Of a stretch of DNA of 64,000 nt, positions 10,591 through 18,973 are shown in pieces. Location of the stretch: NCBI GenBank assembly GCA_030747075.1, contig JASLLL010000009.1:1-64000 (forward strand). The letters run 5' to 3'. Source of the DNA: Gemmatimonadota bacterium. GTDB lineage: Bacteria > ARS69. The notes below the pieces were generated by a model. That model was not told the origin of the DNA. It worked only from the letters and a program-made list of their open reading frames with translations, and ran no database searches. The translations under genes were made by a program, and so were the position numbers. Numbering within the stretch: position 1 is the stretch's first letter; the number at the start of each line of letters is the position of its first letter.

Positions 10591-10998
10591 GTGCGATGGC
10601 AAGGTGCGGCGGTTCTGCTGGGCGCGGTCCTGCTCTGGGCAGGGTGCGAAGGGGACGGCTTCCCGGGTCCCGGCGGGGGCGAGGAGGTCTCGCACCCTTC
10701 GTTTACGCTGGATGTTCAGCCGATTCTGGAGTTTCACTGCACCGGCTACAGTTGCCACGCGGGGTCCACCCCCGCTGGCGATCTGCTTCTCGCCGGCGAC
10801 TCCTACGACCAGCTGGTGGACCAGTATGCCTCCTCCGGGGGCGTTCGTGTGGTTCCGTTCAGTTCGTCGGCCAGCGTGCTCATTCAGATGCTGGAGGGAA
10901 CCCGGACCCCGCGAATGCCGTTCCTTCAGGACCCCCTGCCGGACGGCACGCTGGCCACGCTGCGCAACTGGATCGACGACGGAGCTTCGGACAACTGA
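10591..10998 (+). CDS. Lipoprotein with cytochrome c-like (CX4CH) domain
   Basis: A 135-residue protein starting at GTG (10591) after GGAGG with 8-base spacing. A signal peptide ends in the lipobox LWAGC, so it should be a lipoprotein. The mature part follows the pattern of small c-type cytochrome domains: FTLDVQPILEFHC, then C-T-G-Y-S-C-H (C-x4-CH instead of C-x2-CH), a Met in PRMPF and the closing LRNWIDDGA. Whether heme binds to this wider motif cannot be told from sequence. It shares this layout with the tagged protein at 58866-59384. TAGAAT at 10561 may be a -10 box, but no -35 box is seen. Confidence 0.65.
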   Translation: MRWQGAAVLLGAVLLWAGCEGDGFPGPGGGEEVSHPSFTLDVQPILEFHCTGYSCHAGSTPAGDLLLAGDSYDQLVDQYASSGGVRVVPFSSSASVLIQMLEGTRTPRMPFLQDPLPDGTLATLRNWIDDGASDN

Positions 10999-11083
10999 AC
11001 ACCCGTCCGTTTCACGGTGGCGGGGAGCGTGCCCTTCGCGATAGCCTGACGGGTTCCGCAGTCCGCAGAGGGAGAATCATCGA

Positions 11084-12463
11084 ATGACCCACGCCCCATC
11101 CGCCGGAGTTTCGCTGGAGGAGCGCTTCGCGGAGAGGCTTCCGGCGCTGTCGCATCGACAGGCCGCCGCTGAAGCGTCCCGCTGCCTGTATTGCTACGAT
11201 GCGCCCTGTGTGACCGCCTGCCCCACCTCCATCGATGTGCCGTCCTTCATCCGGATGATCGGCTCCGGCAATCGCGTGGGGGCTGCCCGGAAGATCCTCA
11301 CCCGCAACCCGCTGGGTGGAACCTGCGCGCGGGCCTGTCCCGTGGAGGAGCTCTGCGAAGGCGCGTGCGTCCGCGCCACGGGGGGCGCGCCGGTCGCGAT
11401 CGGAAGACTCCAGCGATTCGCCACGGATGTCGTCGGGGAGCGCCCGGGGGGGGTCCTGCCCCGTGTGCTGCCAGCCGCGGCGGACCGCCGCCGGGGGAGC
11501 GTGGCCATCGTCGGATCCGGCCCCGCCGGGCTTTCGGCCGCCATCGAGCTGGCGCGAGCCGGAGTCCGGGCCACCGTGTTCGAGTCGTCCGCGGAACCGG
11601 GCGGCCTCTGCTCCCACGGCATCATGCCTTATCGCCTCCCGCGCGGGGTGGTTCTCGCCGAGTCGGAGGCGGCCCGGGCACTGGGCGTCGAGATCCGCAC
11701 GGGCGTCACGGTCGGCCGGGATGTGACTCTGCGCGAACTGGCGGACACCCACGACGCGCTCTTCCTCGCGATCGGACTGGGAGCGGCCCGCCCGCTGGGG
11801 GTGCCGGGGGAGGATCTCGACGGCGTACTGGACGCTCTGGCGTTCCTTCGCGCGGTGGTGACCCGGCCGAAGGATCAGGTGGCCATCGGCCGGAGGGTCG
11901 TGGTCGTCGGGTGCGGGAATACCGCCATGGATACCGCGTGCTCCGCCGCGCTCCTCGGAGCCGAGGTGACGGTCGCCTATCGCCGTTCGGAAGGGGATGT
12001 CACCGCCTATGCATCCGAACTGGAACACGCGAAGTCGCTCGGCGTGCGCTTCCTCTGGCACTGTGCCCCGAGGGCGCTGCTCGGAGGCAGCCGGGTGGAG
12101 GAAGTGGAACTCCTGCGGATGGAACCGGGCGCTCCGGATGGAAGCGGGCGCCCGTCTCCCGTGCCGGTCCCGGGGTCCGCGTTCCGGATTCCCGCCGACG
12201 CGGTGGTTCCGGCGCTGGGGCAAACCCCGGACGATCGCCCCGCCGGGGAGCTGGGCTTCGCCACCGAACATGGACGCCCGCTGGTGGACTCCGAAGGGCG
12301 CACCAGCGTGCCGGGGGTCTATGCGGGGGGAGACTGGACAAATGGCGGGAAGGAGGCGGTCCACGCCGTGGCCGCGGGAAGGGACGCCGCCCATGCGATT
12401 CTGGCGGACCTTCCGGCGGAGCCTCCCTCCCGCGGAGAGGAATCCACCGAAAGAGGAGGTTGA
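11084..12463 (+). CDS. preT: NAD-dependent dihydropyrimidine dehydrogenase subunit PreT-like (GltD-type flavoprotein)
   Basis: A 459-residue protein. The N-terminus carries two [4Fe-4S] sites (CLYCYDAPCVTACP and CARACPVEELCEGACVR). An FAD-binding Rossmann motif (VAIVGSGPAGLSAAIELA) and an NAD(P)H-binding one (VVVVGCGNTAMDTACSAALLG) follow, and the C-terminal FAD motif VPGVYAGGD closes the protein. The family includes the glutamate synthase small subunit. Dihydropyrimidinase lies 2 bases downstream and a PreA protein at 39.4 kb, so I favour PreT: it passes electrons between NAD(H) and the uracil/thymine-reducing subunit. The start is the ATG at 11084. Confidence 0.85.
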   Translation: MTHAPSAGVSLEERFAERLPALSHRQAAAEASRCLYCYDAPCVTACPTSIDVPSFIRMIGSGNRVGAARKILTRNPLGGTCARACPVEELCEGACVRATGGAPVAIGRLQRFATDVVGERPGGVLPRVLPAAADRRRGSVAIVGSGPAGLSAAIELARAGVRATVFESSAEPGGLCSHGIMPYRLPRGVVLAESEAARALGVEIRTGVTVGRDVTLRELADTHDALFLAIGLGAARPLGVPGEDLDGVLDALAFLRAVVTRPKDQVAIGRRVVVVGCGNTAMDTACSAALLGAEVTVAYRRSEGDVTAYASELEHAKSLGVRFLWHCAPRALLGGSRVEEVELLRMEPGAPDGSGRPSPVPVPGSAFRIPADAVVPALGQTPDDRPAGELGFATEHGRPLVDSEGRTSVPGVYAGGDWTNGGKEAVHAVAAGRDAAHAILADLPAEPPSRGEESTERGG

Positions 12464-12465
12464 TC

Positions 12466-13839
12466 ATGGGCGAAAAGAGAATCTGCGTTCGGGGAGGGAC
12501 CGTGGTGAACGCCGCGGACGAGTTTCGGGCGGACATCCTCCTGGAAGGGGAGCGGATTGCGCTTCTCGGCCGGGATCTGGACATGGACGCGGACGAGACC
12601 ATCGACGCGACCGGGAAGTATGTCTTCCCCGGCGGGATCGACATGCACACGCATCTGGACATGCCGTTCTTCGCGACCGCCACGAGCGACGACTTCCACA
12701 CAGGGACGGCCGCCGCCTGCGCGGGCGGGACGACCTCCGTCATCGACTTTGCCATTCAGGCCAAGGGGGAGAGCCTCGCGTCAACGCTCGAGACATGGAA
12801 GGCCAAGGCGAAGGGGAAAGCGGTCGGAGATTACGGTTTCCACATGGCCGTGACGGACCTCACGGATGCGGTTCTTGCGGAGATCCCGGAGATGGTGGCC
12901 CTTGGCGTGCCCTCGATGAAGCTCTTCCTGGCGTACAAGGGAGCGCTCATGGTCTCCGATGAGGACTTCTTCCGGACGCTGGTCACGGCGGGAGAGAACG
13001 GCGCGCTGGTCATGGTGCATGCGGAGAACGGGGATGTGATCGATCACCTCCAGCGCAAGTTTCTCTCCGAAGGGAAGACGGAGCCGCGCTACCATGCGCT
13101 GTCACGCCCTCCCGCGATCGAAGGGGAAGCGACCGGCCGCGCCATCGCGCTGGCGGAAGTGGCCGGTGCGCCGCTCTATGTGGTCCATGTGACCTGTCGG
13201 GAGGCGGTCGAGCGAATCCGTGAAGCTCAGGACCGCGGGCTTCCTGTGCATGGCGAGACCTGTCCCCAGTATCTCTATCTCAGTTACGAAAACTACCTGG
13301 AACCCGGCTTTGAAGGCGCGAAGTATGTCATGAGTCCCCCGCTCCGGGACGCATCGAACCAGGCGGTGCTCTGGAAGGCGCTGGGGGACGGCACGCTGGA
13401 GATCCTCTCCTCCGACCACGCTCCGTTCCGAATGGCGGACCAGAAGATCCTGGGGAAGGACGACTTTTCGAAGATCCCCAACGGCGCGGGCGGGATTGAA
13501 TCCCGGCTCTACCTTCTGTGGACAGGCGGTGTCGAGGAGGGTCGGATTTCGCGGAAGAAGTTCGTGGACCTTGTGTCGGCGGCTCCCGCCCGGCGGTTCG
13601 GGCTCTACCCCCGGAAGGGGGTCATTGCGCCGGGGAGCGACGCGGACCTGGTCGTATGGGATCCGACGGTGGAACATGTCCTTTCTGCGGAAGCTCACCA
13701 CATGGCGGTGGATTTCAATCCGTTTGAGGGGATACGCGTGAAGGGGCGCCCGGAATGGGTGTTTCGCAGGGGCGAGACGGTCGGTCGGAGCGGGAATCCC
13801 GTCGGAGAGGCAGGATCCGGGGAGTTTTTGCCGAGATAG
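12466..13839 (+). CDS. hydA: Dihydropyrimidinase / D-hydantoinase
   Basis: A 457-residue amidohydrolase that opens the ring of dihydrouracil or dihydrothymine (and hydantoins). The metal ligands are visible: HTH in DMHTHLDMP, the carboxylated Lys in FLAYKGALM, His in VHVTC and in the segment after it, and Asp in SSDHAPF. A strong GAGGAGGT sits before the ATG at 12466, two bases after the preT stop, so the two form one operon. The open frame extends far upstream through preT in another phase, but that part is not coding. A beta-ureidopropionase for the next step is not in the window. Confidence 0.93.
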   Translation: MGEKRICVRGGTVVNAADEFRADILLEGERIALLGRDLDMDADETIDATGKYVFPGGIDMHTHLDMPFFATATSDDFHTGTAAACAGGTTSVIDFAIQAKGESLASTLETWKAKAKGKAVGDYGFHMAVTDLTDAVLAEIPEMVALGVPSMKLFLAYKGALMVSDEDFFRTLVTAGENGALVMVHAENGDVIDHLQRKFLSEGKTEPRYHALSRPPAIEGEATGRAIALAEVAGAPLYVVHVTCREAVERIREAQDRGLPVHGETCPQYLYLSYENYLEPGFEGAKYVMSPPLRDASNQAVLWKALGDGTLEILSSDHAPFRMADQKILGKDDFSKIPNGAGGIESRLYLLWTGGVEEGRISRKKFVDLVSAAPARRFGLYPRKGVIAPGSDADLVVWDPTVEHVLSAEAHHMAVDFNPFEGIRVKGRPEWVFRRGETVGRSGNPVGEAGSGEFLPR

Positions 13840-13957
13840 CGGAGAGCTGGAAGGCTGTCCGGGCTGAAGTCCACCCCTCCTCCGGCCGATCCTCTGACCA
13901 GATCCGGGGGTATTCCGGGAGAACCTTGCCGGTTGTGGCTTTCCGGCGTTCTCCGGC

Positions 13958-13986
13958 TTGACTCACCTGCCCGGATCTGATAAAGT
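13958..13986 (+). promoter_or_regulatory. Putative promoter of the first tagged exported protein
   Basis: TTGACT (13958-13963), a 17-base spacer and TAAAGT (13981-13986) precede the gene at 14063 by about 75 bases. This is one of the better promoter matches in the window. Confidence 0.45.
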
Positions 13987-14062
13987 CCGTCCGTACTCGC
14001 GGTTTCGGGGTGCTGTGCTCCGCGCGGGTGCTTGGTACATCTCGCAATGTGAGGGAAAAAAC

Positions 14063-14614
14063 ATGAAGCGTTTCATGACCATTCTTGCTGTCCTGTCCGT
14101 CCTCGTGCTGGCCACCAGCGCCACCGCGGAAGTCTACGGCTGGACCATCTCGGGCAGCGCCACGGATCCTTTTGTGAACACAGGAACGGCGGCTTTTGGC
14201 GTGGGTTTCTTCACGCTCCACTTCGTGTGTGACTCTGACGGCATGTCCGCTGCCGAGTTTGACATTGGCGGAACCATGACCGTTTATGCGTTCACCCCGC
14301 TGAACGGTTACCTGAACGCCGGTGGCGCCACCAACCTCATGCTTGCCGTGGGTGGCTGCCCGGTGGGTCCGCTGGCTGCCGGCACCGTCATGGCGCTGGA
14401 CCTCGGTGGAGCGATCTACCCGATGGACTCCGCCGCGAACGCCCTCAATGTGACGGTGAACTGTGCCGCCACGGATATGTTTGACAACAACTACATCGGC
14501 TACTCGACCGACGGTTCGGCTCCCGTGTCGAACGTTGCTGACGCTTCCGCTCTCTGCGTCGGAACCGGTGTGGAGCCCTCCAACTGGGGCGCCATCAAGG
14601 GTCTGTATCGCTAG
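14063..14614 (+). CDS. Exported protein ending in the WGxIKxLYR signature (paralogue A)
   Basis: A 183-residue protein. A clear signal peptide (MKRFMTILAVLSVLVLATSA, cleavage near TA/EV) leads to a beta-rich domain of unknown family that starts VYGWTISGSATDPFVNTG. Conserved cysteines occur in FVCDSD, VGGCPVGP, VNCAAT and ALCVG. The last residues are NWGAIKGLYR directly before TAG. It is about half identical to the next gene by eye, so the pair arose by tandem duplication. The GAGGG before the ATG at 14063 fixes the start. It has its own promoter and a strong terminator, so it is a single-gene unit, perhaps well expressed. I recognise no known domain. Confidence 0.8.
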   Translation: MKRFMTILAVLSVLVLATSATAEVYGWTISGSATDPFVNTGTAAFGVGFFTLHFVCDSDGMSAAEFDIGGTMTVYAFTPLNGYLNAGGATNLMLAVGGCPVGPLAAGTVMALDLGGAIYPMDSAANALNVTVNCAATDMFDNNYIGYSTDGSAPVSNVADASALCVGTGVEPSNWGAIKGLYR

Positions 14615-14640
14615 TTGATACGCTCTTTTGTGAAGTATTG

Positions 14641-14670
14641 GGGGCTTCCTTCGGGGAGCCCCTTTTTTTT
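14641..14670 (+). terminator. Rho-independent terminator after paralogue A
   Basis: A 9-bp stem with one G-U pair (GGGGCTTCC / GGGAGCCCC) closed by a TTCG loop is followed by eight T. A textbook intrinsic terminator. Confidence 0.93.
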
Positions 14671-14753
14671 GAGTTCGGGCGGGATGAGAGGGGGATGCGC
14701 GGGGCGCGCCGGGCTGCTGCCATGCGCCGGTGCACTGGACGAAAGGAGGCGAC

Positions 14754-15317
14754 ATGAAGCGTTTCGCGGCTCTTTCCGCAACGCTGCTGGTCCTCATTCT
14801 GGCAGGCGGCGCGGCAGCCGAGGTCCACGGCTGGACGATCTCGGGCAGAACGGACGATCCCTTCGCCAACACGGGCCCTCCCGCGAACGGAATCGTCTAT
14901 CTCACCCTCTGGTATGCCTGCCCGTCCGACGGATGGTCGGCAGCGGAGTTCGATCTCAGCGGATCCATGACCGTCCTCGGATTCATTCCGAACAGCGCAT
15001 TTTCTGTTCTGAACTCGGGGGGCGCCGAGAATCTGTTTCTGGCGGTCGGTGGTTGTCCGAGCGGCCCCATGCCCGCCGGGTCCATCGTGGCGCTGGACTT
15101 CGGCGGGACTCTCTGCATCGTGCCGAGTGCGGCGAACGGGCGCAATGTGACCGTAAACTGCGATCCCACGAATCCGCAGGCGTTCAACAACCTCTACACC
15201 GGATACGCCAGCGACGGGTCCACTCCCTGCTACAGCGTGCCGCCTCCGCATGAGGTGTGTATTCCGGTCTTCGCGGAGGAGTCCCGCTGGGGGACGATCA
15301 AGAGCCTGTATCGCTGA
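14754..15317 (+). CDS. Exported protein ending in the WGxIKxLYR signature (paralogue B)
   Basis: A 187-residue protein, clear paralogue of the gene before it: a signal peptide (MKRFAALSATLLVLILAGG, cleavage near AAA/EV) and the same VHGWTISG opening. It shares the block AEFDLSGSMTVLGF, the VGGCPSGP motif and the cysteine pattern. It ends RWGTIKSLYR before TGA. AAAGGAGG lies 7 bases before the ATG at 14754. It follows the terminator of paralogue A, so it needs its own promoter, which I could not pick out. Function unknown; an exported, probably disulphide-bonded surface or envelope protein is the most I can say. Confidence 0.8.
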   Translation: MKRFAALSATLLVLILAGGAAAEVHGWTISGRTDDPFANTGPPANGIVYLTLWYACPSDGWSAAEFDLSGSMTVLGFIPNSAFSVLNSGGAENLFLAVGGCPSGPMPAGSIVALDFGGTLCIVPSAANGRNVTVNCDPTNPQAFNNLYTGYASDGSTPCYSVPPPHEVCIPVFAEESRWGTIKSLYR

Positions 15318-15756
15318 CACGGTGCTCTGAAAGAGGTTGTCGGGGAGTGGATTGGTTGTGTTGCAGAGATTGTTGTCGGGGACCAAGGGCCGGGCTTTCG
15401 GGCCGCGAAGAGAGCCGCCGGGGCGCACGACAGCCTACTCAGATGTGTATCTCATTATAAGGCCACAGGTTGGACGCTGCAGAACGCGAGCCCCGGCTCT
15501 CAGGCGAACCAGAACCCGCCTGGTCCATCCCCCCGGGGAGGGGGCGTGTCTGGGGAATCCAGTGCTATTGGCATTCAATCCGCCGACAAACCGGCCGATC
15601 CGGCCGTTCCCCACCGGATTCGCATGCGCGGTCAACCGTGCGCCGGGCACACGAAAGTGTGTCAGAAAGGGAACTTAGCGCGACGGAGACGCCCGGAGGG
15701 CGGCGCGGGGCAGAACAACAATCTTCGCGACACAACTTTCGGGACACAACCCCGGG
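15318..15756. other. Gene-free stretch between convergent genes
   Basis: These 439 bases hold no open frame that looks coding. A direct repeat GTTGTCGGGGA occurs at 15336-15346 and 15372-15382, and a locally AT-rich TCATTATAAGG lies near 15450. Short GC hairpins occur, but none has a T run. It separates paralogue B from the minus-strand gene that ends at 15757. Confidence 0.6.
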
Positions 15757-16389
15757 CTATCGGTGGGAGCCGGGCATGACTTCGCGGAGAGCATACGCCA
15801 GCAGGCGCGTCATGCGTTCCATTTGCCGGGCGTGGTACGGTTCGTCGGAGGATGCCCACAGGAACACGGCGGCGGCCGGGACGGGTTCGATGGTCTTCCC
15901 CCGGTTCACCCGCGCGGTGAGCAACTCCAGGAGATCCTCGACGGCCCACGCGTCGGGGGGGAGCCGGTCGAGATCCTCCCACACTTCGCGAATGTGATAG
16001 ACGACCTCCTGAATGTCGTGGAGCGCGGCTCCCTTTCGCAACAGATCCCGGGCAACTCGCTCCACTTCCAGCAGCTCCAGAAAGCTCCCTGCAACGGGGG
16101 TCGCACGAACCCGGCCCCGCTTCCGGAACGACTTGGGAAGGGCTGCCATGGCGGCTTCCACCCCCTCGAAACCCAGCCACTTGAACGCCCCGCGGATCGG
16201 TCCGCCATCGTAGCCGGTGGACCAGGCCTCGGCATACTCGCTCGGGCCGGAACCGGGGGGAGGCGGTGCCCACGGGGGCGAGACCTTCCCGAACCGGGAG
16301 AGCTCGCGCAGGTGTCTGGGCAGCGGCTGGCGCAGGAACGCCTCGACAAGCGGAGGCGATGATCCGCGAGGATTCCGGGTTCGAGGCAT
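15757..16389 (-). CDS. Hypothetical protein, 210 residues
   Basis: I do not recognise this protein. The frame is open further upstream (to 16539), but the ATG at 16389 has AAGGAG with 6-base spacing, and the extra N-terminal part looks unlike protein. There is no signal peptide or membrane helix. The N-terminal third is rich in Pro and Arg. The middle contains a helical block with LELLEVERVARDLLRKGAALHDIQ, and the C-terminal half is acidic and helical (VWEDLDRLPPDAWAVEDLLEL). It is likely cytoplasmic. It stands alone between two gene-poor gaps, divergent from thiC. Codon use looks normal for the window. Confidence 0.55.
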   Translation of the reverse strand: MPRTRNPRGSSPPLVEAFLRQPLPRHLRELSRFGKVSPPWAPPPPGSGPSEYAEAWSTGYDGGPIRGAFKWLGFEGVEAAMAALPKSFRKRGRVRATPVAGSFLELLEVERVARDLLRKGAALHDIQEVVYHIREVWEDLDRLPPDAWAVEDLLELLTARVNRGKTIEPVPAAAVFLWASSDEPYHARQMERMTRLLAYALREVMPGSHR

Positions 16390-16833
16390 ATTCCGCTCCT
16401 TCCGCGAGTCCAGGGGGCGTACCGGGCCCAAGCCCGCAGCACGCCGTCTGCACCAGCAGAAGCCGCCCGATGCTCCCGAGGGCGGATGAGCCACGAACGG
16501 GGCCGAGGGGAGGATTGAGATACCCTCAACGCAAGGCACCCCAACGAGTTGCCGAATCTCAACCGGGGTTTCCCTCGAGTTCGGCCGGTCCGTTCGCCTG
16601 AATCAAGAATCCCACGCGACTTGGAAGAGGGCAAGGGAAGATCTGCCTCGCTCCGAGGAGGGAGCGGTTGATCGAAGGGGGAAATCCCGCCTGAACGGGC
16701 CGGATTGGCCCAAACCATGCTGTTTCGAAGAATGTGGATCTTCCGGGGCGATCCACTCCGCGTCCTATGGACCGCAACGGGGGAATCCCCTAAAGTGCGG
16801 CATGGAGAGCTTCATTACCCCGGAGAAACGATC
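16390..16833. other. Intergenic region before thiC
   Basis: A 444-base divergent gap. I looked for a thiamine pyrophosphate riboswitch, which often controls thiC, and saw neither its CTGAGA core nor its second conserved block. The only clear signal is the promoter-like pair at 16768-16796. Confidence 0.6.
16768..16796 (+). promoter_or_regulatory. Putative promoter of thiC
   Basis: TGGACC (16768-16773), a 17-base spacer and TAAAGT (16791-16796). The leader would be only about 30 bases, which leaves no room for a riboswitch. Confidence 0.35.
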
Positions 16834-18321
16834 ATGGATACGCGCAACCCTGAGAATAGCGGAAAGATCGGCCCTGTAGAGCCCGATCACGGCCCCGGCT
16901 ACGGTCGCCTGGACGATATGGACCCGGATCTTCGCCCCCGGGCGGAGTGGGTGGAGGCTCGACGGGGGGATCCCGTCCGAACGCAGATGCACTATGCCCG
17001 GAAGGGACTCGTCACCGAGGAAATGTGGGTGGTTGCCGGGCGGGAGCGCCTGGAACCGGAGTTTGTCCGGGATGAAGTCGCCCGTGGACGGATGATCATT
17101 CCCTCCAATGGGAACCATCTCAATCTGGTCCCCATGGGGATCGGCATTCACGCCCGATGCAAAATCAACGCGAACATCGGGAACAGCGCGGTGACTTCAG
17201 ACGCCGACGGGGAAATCGAAAAGCTCCGACGCTGCATTCGCTACAAGGCGGATACGGTGATGGACCTCTCCACAGGCGGGGACATTGCTGGAATCCGCGA
17301 CGCCATCATCCGCCGCAGCCCCATTCCGGTCGGTACGGTTCCGCTCTATCAGGCCATTCAGGAGGTGCGCGCCGTCGGGGAACTGACGCCGGAAGGGCTC
17401 CTTGCCGTGATCAGGTCTCAGGCCGAGCAGGGCGTGGACTACATGACGATCCACTGCGGCCTTCTCCGGGAGCATCTCCCGATGGTGTCGGGGCGGATCA
17501 CCGGCATTGTGAGTCGCGGCGGGTCGCTCATGGCACAGTGGATGATGGAGCACCACCGCCAGAACCCGCTGTTCGATTGCTACGACGAGATTCTGGAAAT
17601 CTGCCGGGAGCATGATGTTTCCCTCTCGCTCGGGGACGGGCTTCGCCCGGGGTGCCTGCACGACGCTTCCGATGACGCCCAGTTCGCGGAACTCGAGGTC
17701 CTCGGGGATCTCACACGGCGCGCCTGGGCGAAGGATGTCCAGGTGATGGTCGAAGGGCCGGGGCACATTCCCATGGATGAAGTGGTGATGAATGTCGAGC
17801 GCCAGCAGGAGTCGTGCGATGAAGCTCCGTTTTATGTGCTGGGCCCCATCGTGACCGATGTCGCCCCCGGATATGATCACATCACCTCCGCGATCGGCGC
17901 GGCCATGGCGGGGCAGGCCGGTGCGGCGATGCTCTGCTATGTGACCCCGAAGGAGCATCTGGGGCTTCCGGACGCGGGCGATGTGCACCAGGGGATCATC
18001 GCCTACCGGATTGCCGCGCATGCGGCGGATGTCGCGCGCAAGCGCCCGGGCGCACGCGACTGGGACGATGCGCTCTCCCGTGCGCGCTACACCTTCGACT
18101 GGAACGAGCAGTTTGATCTGTCGATGGACCCGGACACCGCTCGGTCCATGCACGACGAGACGCTCCCCCAGGATGTATTCAAAGGCGCGGAGTTCTGTTC
18201 CATGTGCGGCCCGAAGTTCTGTTCCATGCGGATCTCGCAGCAGGTGGATGAGTACAATGCCCGTCAGGCCGGGATGGAAGCGCCCATGCGGTTCCGGGAG
18301 TCTGCGGAGACGGCGCCCTGA
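16834..18321 (+). CDS. thiC: Phosphomethylpyrimidine synthase ThiC
   Basis: A 495-residue radical SAM enzyme that turns aminoimidazole ribotide into the pyrimidine phosphate of thiamine. The unusual C-terminal cluster motif C-x2-C-x4-C is visible as [13 protein letters not shown] near residues 455-463. Family blocks include [33 protein letters not shown] and the [14 protein letters not shown] segment. GGAG before the ATG at 16834 sets the start; the longer open frame from 16705 has no family match. No other thiamine gene is adjacent. Confidence 0.96.
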   Translation: MDTRNPENSGKIGPVEPDHGPGYGRLDDMDPDLRPRAEWVEARRGDPVRTQMHYARKGLVTEEMWVVAGRERLEPEFVRDEVARGRMIIPSNGNHLNLVPMGIGIHARCKINANIGNSAVTSDADGEIEKLRRCIRYKADTVMDLSTGGDIAGIRDAIIRRSPIPVGTVPLYQAIQEVRAVGELTPEGLLAVIRSQAEQGVDYMTIHCGLLREHLPMVSGRITGIVSRGGSLMAQWMMEHHRQNPLFDCYDEILEICREHDVSLSLGDGLRPGCLHDASDDAQFAELEVLGDLTRRAWAKDVQVMVEGPGHIPMDEVVMNVERQQESCDEAPFYVLGPIVTDVAPGYDHITSAIGAAMAGQAGAAMLCYVTPKEHLGLPDAGDVHQGIIAYRIAAHAADVARKRPGARDWDDALSRARYTFDWNEQFDLSMDPDTARSMHDETLPQDVFKGAEFCSMCGPKFCSMRISQQVDEYNARQAGMEAPMRFRESAETAP

Positions 18322-18350
18322 TCCGGCTGCGTGCTGAGGGGAGGCTTCTC

Positions 18351-18971
18351 GTGAGCAAGATGCGTCACAGGCACCGGCTGTACGCGTGCGCGCTTCTTGC
18401 GTGGGCCGCAGTGCCCTTCGCGGCGGGATGCGGCGGAGACACCTTCGACCCCGGGGGGGTTCCCCCGCCGGACATCTCCACGCCCGGCGGGCTGATCCGC
18501 GCGCTGGAAGAGCATTACAGCTACCAGAGACCTGACAACGCGCTGGCGCTGCTTCACCCCGACTACACCTTCACCCCGGCGCGCCCGGATTCCATCGACT
18601 GGCTGGCCGGTGCGCCCTCCTGGGACCGGGACGCGGAGGAGAACATCCTGGAGGATCTCCTCGATGGTGTCCGTGAAAGCTGGATCGATCAGGTGCTTCT
18701 GGAAGTGGCGGTGGACTCCGTGGCTCCCGCGACGGACCCCGATTCACTTCCGGTCGGGGCCACCGTGAGCGTTCACACGCGGGTGGATCTGTCCCTGCTT
18801 CTGCCCGGATCGCACTATCAGGCCGGCCATTCGAAGGTGGTCTTCGTCTGTCGCAGAGAGGACAACGGCGACTTCCTTCTTCTGGAGGAGCGCGAATCCG
18901 TGGAACTGGAAGCAGACCGGACGGTCGGGGAACTGAAAGCGGTGTACTACGACACTCCGGAGGGGGGTTGA
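18351..18971 (+). CDS. Hypothetical lipoprotein
   Basis: A 206-residue protein starting at GTG (18351) behind GGGAGG. The signal peptide ends in the lipobox PFAAGC. The mature part (LIRALEEHYSYQRPDNALALLHPDYTF, then a late HYQAGHSKVVFVCRREDNGDFLLLEERE strand region, cited in part) looks like the small cone-shaped NTF2-like fold often seen in exported proteins. That fold is inference. It begins about 30 bases after thiC and its stop overlaps the region just before the next gene, so it may be co-transcribed with both. Function unknown. Confidence 0.6.
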   Translation: MSKMRHRHRLYACALLAWAAVPFAAGCGGDTFDPGGVPPPDISTPGGLIRALEEHYSYQRPDNALALLHPDYTFTPARPDSIDWLAGAPSWDRDAEENILEDLLDGVRESWIDQVLLEVAVDSVAPATDPDSLPVGATVSVHTRVDLSLLLPGSHYQAGHSKVVFVCRREDNGDFLLLEERESVELEADRTVGELKAVYYDTPEGG

Positions 18972-18973
18972 GC

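Noticed and set aside
11191-12465. Long open frame running through preT into hydA (882 residues in all)
   Set aside because: The part before 12466 lies in another phase of preT and reads as Arg-rich low-complexity sequence; hydA has its own strong ribosome site.
14588-14614. LYR ending as PEP-CTERM, LPXTG or T9SS signal
   Set aside because: No hydrophobic helix plus basic tail, no LPXTG-like site and no 70-residue beta domain precede the stop.
16390-16833. Thiamine pyrophosphate riboswitch before thiC
   Set aside because: Neither the CTGAGA core nor the second conserved block is present, and the best promoter leaves a leader of only about 30 bases.
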